A DNA stretch of 64,000 nt from Collinsella sp. An307. GTDB taxonomy: Bacteria; Actinomycetota; Coriobacteriia; Coriobacteriales; Coriobacteriaceae. This document shows positions 35,238 to 43,717 of the stretch, piece by piece. A program made the translations under genes and the position numbers. Under the pieces are notes generated by a model. It was not told the origin of the DNA and ran no database searches. It saw nothing but the letters and a program-made list of their open reading frames with translations. The DNA lies in assembly GCF_002161805.1 (NCBI RefSeq), contig NZ_NFIP01000006.1, positions 62,001-126,000 on the forward strand. The letters are read 5' to 3'. How positions within the stretch are numbered: the stretch's first letter is position 1; the number at the start of each line of letters is the position of its first letter.

Positions 35238-35984
35238 TTACGCCTCCTTTGCAGGCTCAGGGGTGATACCGGGGATAGTTTTGGCGCGCGGACGCTTCTT
35301 GGAGCGCTTCTCGAGCCACTGAACAAGAAGCGCCAGCGGGAAGCAGATGATGAAGTACAACACGCAGGCCATGATGTAGCCCTGCAGGTATCCATACGTG
35401 GATACAAAGTTGTCGGCATTGTACATAAGGTCGCCACCGGCAATAAGCGCGAGCACCGAGGTGTTCTTGACGAGGTTGAGCGCCTGGTTGCAGAGCGGGG
35501 GCAGAATCACTTTAAAGGTCTGCGGCAGGATAATGTAGATGTAGGCCTGCACGCGGGTGAAGCCCTGTGAGAGCGCCGCCTCCATCTGACCGCGCGGCAC
35601 CGCCTCGATGCCGGTACGGATGACCTCGGAGATATACGCCGCATGGTAGAGGCCCACGCCGAGGGCGCCGATGGCAAACGACGAGAGGCGGACCGGACTC
35701 GGAGCGCCGAGAATCGCCTGCAGCACACGCGGACCCGCCATGTAGTAGAAAAACACCTGCACGGGAAGGGGCGTGTTCTGGAAGAACTCAACATACACAC
35801 GGCTAATACCGCGAAGAATCCGCGAACGCGTGGTCGAGAACACGCCAAGGACGGTTCCCAAAACCAACGACAGCGCCAAGCCGGCGATGACCACCTGCAG
35901 CGTGAAGGCAAACCCCTCCCAGAAGCCCTCCATGCTGCTGAGGGTAATCTCCCAGCGCCGCGGATCGAATAGGCCTTCGAGCAT
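35238..35984 (-). CDS. Polar amino acid ABC transporter permease (first)
   Basis: About 248 aa from ATG 35984, which has GAGAGGAG 6 nt upstream (frame open upstream without support). Five helices and the EAA loop (EAALSQGFTRVQAYIYIILPQTFK) place it in the HisM/GlnP family. The basic C-terminal tail (WLEKRSKKRPRAK) faces the cytoplasm. It lies between the binding protein gene and the second permease. Confidence 0.92.
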   Translation of the reverse strand: MLEGLFDPRRWEITLSSMEGFWEGFAFTLQVVIAGLALSLVLGTVLGVFSTTRSRILRGISRVYVEFFQNTPLPVQVFFYYMAGPRVLQAILGAPSPVRLSSFAIGALGVGLYHAAYISEVIRTGIEAVPRGQMEAALSQGFTRVQAYIYIILPQTFKVILPPLCNQALNLVKNTSVLALIAGGDLMYNADNFVSTYGYLQGYIMACVLYFIICFPLALLVQWLEKRSKKRPRAKTIPGITPEPAKEA

Positions 35985-36092
35985 ATCGCTCCTCTCTCGT
36001 GCCAGTACGTGCAAAACGCCCGGGCGGATGGCGCCGCCCGGGCGAGACATCCCTCAGACCAGTCAGAACCGGATCGAGGGATTAAGCTCAAC

Positions 36093-36950
36093 TTAGAGCA
36101 GATTCCAAGTCGTGGCTTCCTCCTCGAGCCAGCCATTGTCGAGCAGCTCGTTTACCTTGTCGTTCACAACCTCGGACAGGTCGGAACCCTTCTTGGTAGC
36201 GATGCCGTACTCCTGCTCGCCAAACTCGACCTCGGGCTCCAGGAGCTCCTTCTGGTCGTTCATGTAGGTGTTCAGCGTAGAGCGGTCCATAGCGAAGGCG
36301 TCGACGTTGCCCGACTCGAGCGCGGAATTGATCGAGGGGTAGTCGGGGTATTCGTTGAAGTTGTCGTTCGTGAGCTCAACGCCCTCCTCGGCAACGGCGG
36401 CGATAACCGCGTCCTTGGTGGTCGAACCCTGCGAAACGCCAACGAGCTTGCCCTCGAGATCGGAGAGCTTCTCCATGCCGGAGTCCTTCATGATCATGAC
36501 GCCCACGTGGTCGACACGGTACGGATCGGAGAAGTCCCAATCCTCCAAGCGCTCATCGGTGATGGTATAGGTGGCGCAGACGATATCGAGCGAGTCGTTG
36601 TCGATAAGCGGGCCGCGCGTCTTGGGGGTCACGGTCGTGAACTCGCAGAGGCCCTGCTCCTTGGCCTCCTCGTAGGAGACGCCAAAGACGGCCGCGGCGA
36701 TCTGGTAGCACAGGTCAATCTCGAGACCCTCGTACTCGCCGGTCTCGGTATTGAGGTAGCCGTAGCCGAGCACGTCGGCCTTCACGCCACAATTAAGCTT
36801 ACCGCGCGCCTTGATGGTCTCGACCTTGGACGATGCGTCGGCGCTGCCAGAGGCTGCCGGATCGGAATTGCAACCAGCGAGTGCACCGGTGCCGAGCACC
36901 GCGGCTGCTGCGCCGAAAACCTGTACGAACTGACGACGAGACAGAGACAT
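36093..36950 (-). CDS. Amino acid ABC transporter substrate-binding lipoprotein, Tat signal
   Basis: A 285-aa binding protein of the SBP_bac_3 family. The signal MSLSRRQFVQ...LAGC combines a twin-arginine motif with a lipobox (C27), so it is probably exported folded by Tat and lipidated. Domain I shows LNCGVKADVLGYG; the hinge region contains GKLVGVSQGSTT and YPDYPSINSALESGNVDAFAMDR. Ligand specificity (Glu, Gln or a related polar amino acid) cannot be read off. ATG 36950 has GGGAGG 8 nt upstream. Confidence 0.92.
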   Translation of the reverse strand: MSLSRRQFVQVFGAAAAVLGTGALAGCNSDPAASGSADASSKVETIKARGKLNCGVKADVLGYGYLNTETGEYEGLEIDLCYQIAAAVFGVSYEEAKEQGLCEFTTVTPKTRGPLIDNDSLDIVCATYTITDERLEDWDFSDPYRVDHVGVMIMKDSGMEKLSDLEGKLVGVSQGSTTKDAVIAAVAEEGVELTNDNFNEYPDYPSINSALESGNVDAFAMDRSTLNTYMNDQKELLEPEVEFGEQEYGIATKKGSDLSEVVNDKVNELLDNGWLEEEATTWNLL

Positions 36951-37049
36951 AAGAGGTACCTCCCTTTGGTACGGGCGACGCGCGCCAAAGGCGCGAACGC
37001 CGGAAGAGCCGCCGAGCGGGGCGCCCGGCGGGCGAGCCAAAACTACGCG

Positions 37050-37781
37050 CTAGTGCAAGATCTTGTTGAGGAAGTCCTTGCAGCGCGGGTTCTGCGGGTT
37101 GGTGAAGAAGTGCTCGGGCGTGCCCTCCTCCAGAATCTGACCGTCGTCCATAAAGATGACGCGGTCGGCGACCTGGCGGGCAAAGTTCATCTCGTGCGTC
37201 ACGCAGATCATGGTGATGTTTTCCTGCGCGAGCTCGATCATGACGTCGAGTACTTCCTGGATCATCTCGGGGTCAAGCGCCGAGGTGGGCTCGTCAAAGA
37301 GGATGATCGGCTGCTTGGTGCACATAGCGCGCGCAATGGCGACGCGCTGCTGCTGCCCGCCGGAGAGGTTCTGCGGGTACTCGCCCGCCTTCTGGGCAAG
37401 GCCAACGCGCTCGAGCGCGGCCATGGCGGCCTTGTTGGCCTCCTCCTTGCTCTTCTTTTGGAGCTTGATGGGGGCCAGCGTGAGGTTGCCAAGCACCGTC
37501 ATGTTGGGGTAGAGGTTGAACTGCTGGAACACCATCGAGGAGTACTTGCGCGTGAGCTCGAGGTGGTTCTTCTTGGTCATGAGGTGACCGTCGATGGTCA
37601 CGGTGCCGGTCGTGGGCTCCTCGAGGAAGTCCACGCAGCGGATGAGCGTCGACTTGCCGGAGCCGGAGGGCCCGATGATGACGACCTTCTCGCCGCGCTT
37701 CACGGTGAGGTCAATGTCCTTCAAGACGTGGAGGTCGCCGAAGTACTTGTTGAGGCCACGAATCTCGATCATCTCGGCCAT
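37050..37781 (-). CDS. glnQ: Amino acid ABC transporter ATP-binding protein (GlnQ-like)
   Basis: A 243-aa ABC ATPase: [15 protein letters not shown] (Walker A), [17 protein letters not shown] (Q-loop, typical of polar amino acid importers), [14 protein letters not shown] (signature), [16 protein letters not shown] (Walker B), VTHEM (switch). First gene of the operon glnQ, binding protein, two permeases, cytidylate-kinase-like gene. ATG 37781 has AAAGGA upstream. Confidence 0.95.
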   Translation of the reverse strand: MAEMIEIRGLNKYFGDLHVLKDIDLTVKRGEKVVIIGPSGSGKSTLIRCVDFLEEPTTGTVTIDGHLMTKKNHLELTRKYSSMVFQQFNLYPNMTVLGNLTLAPIKLQKKSKEEANKAAMAALERVGLAQKAGEYPQNLSGGQQQRVAIARAMCTKQPIILFDEPTSALDPEMIQEVLDVMIELAQENITMICVTHEMNFARQVADRVIFMDDGQILEEGTPEHFFTNPQNPRCKDFLNKILH

Positions 37782-38094
37782 GCGGTGAATCCTTTCTATC
37801 TGGCCGCGGCGCCGGGGCATCCGCGGTTCGCGTGCTCATTGTAGAACAGCGGGGTTGGGGAGCATCCGGAGGGGGTTACCCGCAACAGAGGGGTAACGAG
37901 CTCGGCACACGCCCGTAACCAATGCGCCCCATCTCTGGGGCGCAAAGCGGTTTTCTTATGATACCCGAAATATTTGGCAAGTAAACACTTTAGCGTGATG
38001 GAGTATCACTCCTTCACAAGCGTGTACGGGGCGTTTCTTTGCCCGGACGCAGCATTCTCGCCAGCAAGGGCAATGGCGCCTACGCCAGCGGCTC
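37782..38094 (-). promoter_or_regulatory. Promoter region of the glnQ operon
   Basis: Read on the minus strand: -10 TACAAT at 37843-37838. Upstream of it is a perfect 7-bp inverted repeat GTTACCC / GGGTAAC (37875-37881, 37891-37897), with a further GTAACC near 37915. A stem TGCGCCCC / GGGGCGCA lies at 37923-37930 and 37937-37944. The GTTAC repeats look like regulator half-sites; the GC stem may be the yqeY terminator. No gene is seen in the gap. Confidence 0.5.
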
Positions 38095-38538
38095 TTACGC
38101 CAAGCGGGAGCCGACCTCTTTTGCTGCGGCAGCCTTGTCAAAGTTCCCGCCCGTCGCCTGATTGAGCGCGCCCATGACGCGACCCATGTCCTTCTTGGTG
38201 GTGGCGCCGACCTCGGCAATCGTCTCCTCGATCAGCTGGACCAGAGCCTCGCCCGAGACCTGCGCGGGCAGCAGGCTCTCCAGAATCTCAACCTGCTCGC
38301 GCAGCGTATCGGTGCGCTCCTGGTTGGTGCCGGCCTTCTCGGACATCTCGAGCGTCTCGGAGGTCTGCTTGATAAGGCGACGGATCATGTTGGTCACGTC
38401 CTGCTCGGTGGCGTCGCGGCGCTCGTTCACCTCGACGTTTTTCACCTCGCCCATGACCTGGCGGATGATGGAGAGACGCGTCTTGTCCTTCGCCTTCATG
38501 GCGGCGACCATCGCGTCGTGAAGCTCCTCGTTAGTCAT
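38095..38538 (-). CDS. yqeY: GatB/YqeY domain-containing protein
   Basis: A 147-aa YqeY-family protein. It begins MTNEELHDAMVAAMKAKDKTRLSIIRQV and ends with the MGALNQATGGNFDKAAAAKEV region, both characteristic. The fold is related to the tRNA-binding tail domain of GatB; a role in tRNA-dependent amidation or tRNA binding is supposed but not established. ATG 38538 has AGGAAG 7 nt upstream. It follows the foldase gene on the same strand (32 bp gap). Confidence 0.93.
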   Translation of the reverse strand: MTNEELHDAMVAAMKAKDKTRLSIIRQVMGEVKNVEVNERRDATEQDVTNMIRRLIKQTSETLEMSEKAGTNQERTDTLREQVEILESLLPAQVSGEALVQLIEETIAEVGATTKKDMGRVMGALNQATGGNFDKAAAAKEVGSRLA

Positions 38539-38569
38539 AGCGCACTTCCTATCTAGGTAACTCTCAACA

Positions 38570-39982
38570 CTATTCAGTCGCGGCGGTATCGTCGGCGGCG
38601 TCAGAACCATCGGACGCGGCCGCGTCGTCAGCGGTGCCCTCGGCCGAAGCATCGGCGTCGCTAGCCGTGTCGTCCGCGCTCTCATCCTCGGTGCCGGCAA
38701 GCGCCATGTCCACGTTGTAGGGAACGTCCTCGGGCATGGGGTTGATCTCAATGCCGGCGTCCTCAACATACTGGTCGAGCCACGCGTCGTAGGCATCGCT
38801 CTGGGCGTTGGACGCGATGGTGTCGGAGATGGTGTCGCGCAGATTCTCGGGAATCTGGTCGATGGAGGTGACCTCGCCGTCCACGTGGAAGAGTTCGGTG
38901 CACTGGATGAGGTGGTAGCCGTAGGTCGTCTCCACGATGCCGCTCATTTCGCCGGGGTCAAGCTCGGCCAGCGCGTCGCCGTACTCGGTCACAAAGCTCG
39001 TGAGCTTGTCCCAGCCCACGTCGCCGCCGTCCTTGGCGGAGCCGTCCTCGGAGTTCTCCTTGGCGGCATCGGCAAACGAAATCTCGCCCGCCTCAATCTG
39101 GGCGCGCAGGTCCTCGAGCTTCTGGCGAGCCTCCTCGCGCGTGGCGTCATCGGCCTCGGAGTCAACCTTGATGAGGATGTGGCTCGAGCGGCGCGCGTCA
39201 TTCAGCGAGTCGAGGTTCTCGTTCACGTAGTCGATAATCTCCTGGTCGGAGGGGTCCTCGAGCGGCGCCACCTCGTCGCGGAGCTTCTCGAGCGCAACCG
39301 AGCTCTCAAGCTGCTGGCGGTACGTGTCCTCGGTGTAGCCGTACATCTGGATGATGGAAAGGAGCGTCTCCTCGGAGCCGTACTGGGCAACCTCGTTGTC
39401 CCACGCCTCGTCAATCTCCTCGTCGGAAACCTCGATACCGTACTCGCTCACGGCCTGGGTGAGCAGGTACTGGCGAGCGAGCGAGTTGATGACCTGCTCG
39501 CGCAGGGTCTCGGGCGTGAGGCCCTGGCCCTCGAGGTAGGTCGCCCACGCGGCGTCGGTGTCGTAGCTGCTGCGCGTGGCCATGATCTGCTCGGTAACGG
39601 TGTCCTCGGTAATGTTCACACCAGAGACCTCGGCCGCAACGCCGCCGGTAAGATGGTAGTCCTCGCCGCCGGAGCTAATCTGGTTCAAAACGCCCGAGCA
39701 CGCCATCGCGGTGACCGAAAGCAGCATCGCGGCAACGCCGATGGCAACCAGAACGTACTTGGCGGCCTTGCTCATCTTCTCCTTGCGTGCGTGCTTGCGC
39801 TCGGCCTTGGTGGCGCCGTCCTTTGCGCCGGCAGTGCGACCGCGACCGTCCTTGGCGTCCGCCTCGGCGGCTGCCTTGCCACCGGCAAGCTTGCTCGACG
39901 CGGCGCGCGTGGCACCCTGAGCCTTCTTCTTAGGGTCGGCCTCGGGCGCGGACCCGTCGTTTTTCTTCGTAAAGAGAGCCAT
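38570..39982 (-). CDS. PrsA/SurA-like peptidyl-prolyl cis-trans isomerase, membrane-anchored
   Basis: A 470-aa foldase. Residues 1-~70 are a highly charged, Lys/Ala-rich cytoplasmic leader, and one membrane helix follows (~73-95, KYVLVAIGVAAMLLSV). A SurA N-like chaperone region (~110-250) precedes a parvulin rotamase domain (~265-365; SSHILIKVDSEADD, FADAAKENSEDGSAKDGGDVGW). The last 50 residues are an Asp/Ala-rich acidic tail. It should act outside the membrane on exported proteins. The long cytoplasmic leader replaces the usual lipoprotein signal of PrsA. Confidence 0.88.
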   Translation of the reverse strand: MALFTKKNDGSAPEADPKKKAQGATRAASSKLAGGKAAAEADAKDGRGRTAGAKDGATKAERKHARKEKMSKAAKYVLVAIGVAAMLLSVTAMACSGVLNQISSGGEDYHLTGGVAAEVSGVNITEDTVTEQIMATRSSYDTDAAWATYLEGQGLTPETLREQVINSLARQYLLTQAVSEYGIEVSDEEIDEAWDNEVAQYGSEETLLSIIQMYGYTEDTYRQQLESSVALEKLRDEVAPLEDPSDQEIIDYVNENLDSLNDARRSSHILIKVDSEADDATREEARQKLEDLRAQIEAGEISFADAAKENSEDGSAKDGGDVGWDKLTSFVTEYGDALAELDPGEMSGIVETTYGYHLIQCTELFHVDGEVTSIDQIPENLRDTISDTIASNAQSDAYDAWLDQYVEDAGIEINPMPEDVPYNVDMALAGTEDESADDTASDADASAEGTADDAAASDGSDAADDTAATE

Positions 39983-40280
39983 AAGAAGCGTTCCCTCTCA
40001 CGCGGCGATGCACAACCATCGCACGGGCGGCGCTCGGGCGCGCACCCAAAAGCTGGCAGATAAACGTTCCTATTCTCGCACAAAGCGAGCGCCGGGGCCT
40101 CCCCCGCCGTGCGAAGAGCAGCCAGCCGACACATCGCCTGCCACCGCCGCGCCGCGCAATGCTCCAACGGCGCTCCGTCGCGCCCCTCTTGGTGCAGCCG
40201 ACACATCGTCTGCGCGCAGGGGGTTGTTCTGCTACGATGCCTCCACAGCATTTTTATCCGTGCAGCAAAGGGGAAGCACC

Positions 40281-40739
40281 ATGGCCATCGACCTCAGCCT
40301 CTTCAAACCCAACCTGGTCTTTTTTGGGTGGGAGTGCGCGACGCCTGACGAGGTCTTTGACCACCTCGCCGCCGAGCTCGAGGCGCGCGGACTTGTGGCC
40401 CCCACCTGGCGCGAGGCCGTCGGCGCGCGCGAACGCGTCTTCCCCACCGGCCTCAAGACCATCGGCTGCGGACTTGCGCTTCCCCATGCAGATGCCGAGC
40501 ACACGCTCGCACCCTTTATCGCCATCGCGCGGCCGGCAACGCCCGTGCCGTTTGAGCCCATGGGCGGCATTGGCAGCACGGTTCCGGCGGACATCGTCAT
40601 CGCACTCGGCTTCAATCATGCCGACGACCAGATCGGCGCCCTCCAGCACCTCATGGGTGTTTTTGCAGACGAGGAACGCGCCCACGCCGTACTTGCCGCC
40701 GCAACGCCCGAGGAACTTGTGGCCGAGTTGAGTGCCTAG
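40281..40739 (+). CDS. PTS EIIA component (fructose/galactitol-type EIIA-2 family)
   Basis: A 152-aa PTS_EIIA_2 domain protein. The phosphorylated histidine lies in GCGLALPHAD near residue 70. The helix GALQHLMGVFADEERAHAVL near 118 is typical of this family (GatA/FruA-type). ATG 40281 has AAAGGGGAAG upstream, and a -10-like TGCTACGAT is found near 40230. No EIIB or EIIC gene of the galactitol type is adjacent, so it is either an orphan serving a distant permease or regulatory. Confidence 0.88.
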   Translation: MAIDLSLFKPNLVFFGWECATPDEVFDHLAAELEARGLVAPTWREAVGARERVFPTGLKTIGCGLALPHADAEHTLAPFIAIARPATPVPFEPMGGIGSTVPADIVIALGFNHADDQIGALQHLMGVFADEERAHAVLAAATPEELVAELSA

Positions 40740-40839
40740 CCCGTGGCGTTGGGCACACAGCGCTGGGCACGTGGCGCTGGGGCCGCCGCTCCGAGCCCGC
40801 AGCACTGGTAAACCCCGCGTTGTTAGCGTGTCGTTTCAT

Positions 40840-40895
40840 CAAAACCGTGTTTGCCAGCTCTCCAGCGGCTTGGAGAGCTGGCAAACACGGTTTTG
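40840..40895. terminator. 25-bp perfect inverted repeat, probable bidirectional terminator
   Basis: Arms 40840-40864 and 40871-40895 are perfectly complementary with a 6-nt loop. Each side ends in AAAA/TTTT, so the hairpin could terminate both the converging EIIA gene and the phosphoketolase gene. The stem is much longer than ordinary terminators. Confidence 0.7.
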
Positions 40896-41012
40896 GCGAA
40901 ATAGGGCCCCTGCCGAGGGGCAACTGCGGAGGCGGGAGGTGCTGGCCAGCAAGAACGTTGCCGCCCATAGCGCGCATTTGCAAGCGGAGGGCGAGCGCCC
41001 GTTGCCCGGCCG

Positions 41013-43511
41013 CTACATGAGCTCGAGCGAGGGGTGGTCGATGCCGTGCTCGACGGAGTAGGCCCACAGCTCGTCGCGCTTGGCAGCAAAGTCGCTGCAT
41101 ACCGGCTCAAACCGCGCCGCATCAACGAGGGAAAGGCCTGTCTTGGCGAGCTCGAAGCGGTCCATACCGTTTGCGTAGAGCATGCCGTAGGGCGTGGTCG
41201 TGGCGCCTTGGTTGCGGAAGCCGCGGACGCAGAATCGGCTCGCACCCGGGCGACGCGCGATCAGGCGCAGCACCTGGCCTTCGTACCCGTGGAAACAGAA
41301 GAGCACTGGCACGTCCGTGCCAAAGAGCTCATCAAACTCGTCGGCGCTAAACGCGCCGGCGGCGTCGCCCGGAGCCGCCAGGCGGAGCAGGTCGACCACG
41401 TTCACAAAGCGCACACGCACGCCCGCCTCGCTCATGAGGCGCGCGGCGGCAAGGGCCTCGACCGTCACCACGTCGCCCGCGCTCGCCACCACAAGATCGG
41501 GGCGCTCGCCTGCGGCCGCGCTCGACGCCCAGCCCCACGCGGCGGCGCCGCGCGCGAGCTCGGCGGTTGCCTCCGCGAGCGTGAGGTAGACCGGACTCTC
41601 GTGCTTGCCGGCGATGATGGCGTTTACGCGGTTGGTAGACGCGTAGCAGCGGCGCATCACGGCGAGCATCATGTTGGCGTCGACCGGGTAGTAGAGGCGC
41701 GCGATGTCGAGCGCGCCCGCCTTGTTGATGAGCAGGTCGGCAAAGCCGGGGTCCTGGTGCGTGAAACCGTTGTGATCCTGGCGCCACACGTGGCTGGTGA
41801 GCAGAATGTTCAGGCTCGAGAGCGGGGCGCGCCAGGCGCCGGGGGCCAAACTCTCCTCCAGCCACTTGAGGTGCTGCCCCACCATGGAGCCCGCCACCTG
41901 GGCAAACGCCTCGTAGGTGGCCCAGATGCCATGGCGCCCCGTGAGCACGTAGCCCTCGAGCATGCCCTCGCACTGGTGCTCGGAGAGTACCTCGACCACT
42001 TTGCCGGACGGCACGAGGTCGAGGTCCGCAGGGTCGTCAACGGGATCTGCCACCGAAGCGGCACCGTCGTCGCGGGCGATGGCGCCCGCGTTCCACTGCT
42101 TGCCCGTGACCTCGAGCGAGGCGTCCATGCGGTTGCTGGAGAGCTCGTCGGGGCTGAACAGGCGGAAGTTATCGGGGTTCTCGCGCATGACCTCGCGCGT
42201 GTAGGCGCCGCACATGCCGGCAAGGCCCACTTTGCGCTGGCCGCGCGTACGGTCGGAGATAAGAAGCGCCCAGTCCGCCGGGTCGGGCAGCGCAAGGGCG
42301 CGCCGGCAGGTACCGCCGTCTGCGAGCGAGTTCACGCCCAGGCGCATCGCGCCCGTGGGCATGATGGCGCGCACAGCAGGCACAAAGGCGCCCGCGTCGT
42401 CAAAGAGCTCCTCCGGCCGGTAGGAGCGCAGCCACTGCTCAAGCCACGCGAGCCGCTCGGGATCCGCGCCAATGCGCAGCGGCACCTCGTGGATGGAGGT
42501 CGTGTCCTCAAAAGGTGTGCCGTCCGGGCCGGCGGGCGTGGTCCAACCCTTGGGCGACTGGAAGATGATGAGCGGATAGGCAGGCCCCGCCGCGGGCTCG
42601 GGGCGCTCGCCCGCGCACGCATCTTCAAGCGCGGCCGCCTTAATCGCGCAGATGCGCGCGTACACGTCCTCAAGAAGCTCGGCAAACCGCGTGTGGAACG
42701 AGAGCGGATCCTCGTCATCAAAACCCACGGTAAAGGTCACCGGGTCGTAACCGAGGCCGCGGAAGTACATCGCCCGCTCCTCGGGCGTGGCCGCCGCAAT
42801 GAGCGAGGGCATGGTGATCTTGTAACCGTTGAGGTGGAGGATGGGCAGCACGATGCCGTCGGTAGCCGGGTTCATAATGCGCGACATGCTCCAGGCGGAC
42901 GCGATGGCGCCCTCCTCCGACTCGCCGTCGCCCACGATAGGCACGATCAGCTGATCGGGGTTGTCAAAAGCGGCGCCAAAGGCGTGACTGAGCGTGTAGC
43001 CAAGCTCGCCGCCGGAATGGATGGACCCGGGCAGCGCCGGCGTGCAGTTGGAGGGCATGCCGCCGGGCGCCGCGTAGGCGCGCATAAAGGTGGCGAGGCC
43101 GTCCTCGGTAGGCGTGACCTCGGGATAGCGCTCGGTATAAGAGCCGTCAACAAGCGCGCTCACCGCACCGGCGTTGCCGCCGTGACCGGGGCCCAGCACC
43201 ACAAGCGCGTGCTGGGCGTGCGCCGCAACGAGGCGGTTCACATGCGCGTAGATGAAGTTGAGGCCGGGGATGGTGCCCCAGTGGCCCACCGGGCGCGGCT
43301 TCACGTCGTCAAAGGTGAGCGGCCGGCGCAAAAGCGGGTTGGCGCGCAGGTAAATCTGGCCGAGGGACAGGTAGTTTGCGCAGCGCCAGTAGGCGTCAAG
43401 CGAACGCGCCGTCGCGGGCGTGATGGGGGCGCGCTCGGCACGCCAGGCGCCCTCGGCGCTATGCGGGACGGCGCCGACGGCTCCATCGGCATATGCCCGT
43501 TGAGACGCCAT
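41013..43511 (-). CDS. xfp: Phosphoketolase (xylulose-5-P / fructose-6-P)
   Basis: An 832-aa thiamine-diphosphate enzyme that splits xylulose-5-P or fructose-6-P to acetyl phosphate, the key step of the bifid/heterolactic shunt. It shows SLGQIYLRANPLL, GHWGTIPGLNFIYAH, VLGPGHGG, the ThDP region PGSIHSGGELGYTLSHAFGA with GDGESEEG, and YHAIxYxH-like HQDPGFADLLINK in the C-terminal half. It is slightly longer than the ~790-825 aa usual in bifidobacteria. ATG 43511 has GGGGAGGGAG upstream. Transcribed alone, towards the EIIA gene. Confidence 0.95.
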   Translation of the reverse strand: MASQRAYADGAVGAVPHSAEGAWRAERAPITPATARSLDAYWRCANYLSLGQIYLRANPLLRRPLTFDDVKPRPVGHWGTIPGLNFIYAHVNRLVAAHAQHALVVLGPGHGGNAGAVSALVDGSYTERYPEVTPTEDGLATFMRAYAAPGGMPSNCTPALPGSIHSGGELGYTLSHAFGAAFDNPDQLIVPIVGDGESEEGAIASAWSMSRIMNPATDGIVLPILHLNGYKITMPSLIAAATPEERAMYFRGLGYDPVTFTVGFDDEDPLSFHTRFAELLEDVYARICAIKAAALEDACAGERPEPAAGPAYPLIIFQSPKGWTTPAGPDGTPFEDTTSIHEVPLRIGADPERLAWLEQWLRSYRPEELFDDAGAFVPAVRAIMPTGAMRLGVNSLADGGTCRRALALPDPADWALLISDRTRGQRKVGLAGMCGAYTREVMRENPDNFRLFSPDELSSNRMDASLEVTGKQWNAGAIARDDGAASVADPVDDPADLDLVPSGKVVEVLSEHQCEGMLEGYVLTGRHGIWATYEAFAQVAGSMVGQHLKWLEESLAPGAWRAPLSSLNILLTSHVWRQDHNGFTHQDPGFADLLINKAGALDIARLYYPVDANMMLAVMRRCYASTNRVNAIIAGKHESPVYLTLAEATAELARGAAAWGWASSAAAGERPDLVVASAGDVVTVEALAAARLMSEAGVRVRFVNVVDLLRLAAPGDAAGAFSADEFDELFGTDVPVLFCFHGYEGQVLRLIARRPGASRFCVRGFRNQGATTTPYGMLYANGMDRFELAKTGLSLVDAARFEPVCSDFAAKRDELWAYSVEHGIDHPSLELM

Positions 43512-43717
43512 GGCTCCCTCCCCTGCACGGTCGACCTCAAGCTACGGTTCTATCCATCATAGGTCATCGCCGCGCCGGCACTCCTCGATTCCCGGCAGAC
43601 GGTGGGAAAGCTCCTGCTCACGCAACGGGGGACACAATTACTCCACCGTATGCACGCGCGCCGTACGCGCCCGGTCGGCACGGCCAGCAGGCACCCCGCC
43701 GCCCCGGCCGGCGCGCG

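Noticed and set aside
41034-43562. 842-codon plus-strand frame opposite the phosphoketolase gene.
   Set aside because: Antisense shadow of a well-conserved enzyme; Arg/Val/Gly-biased composition.
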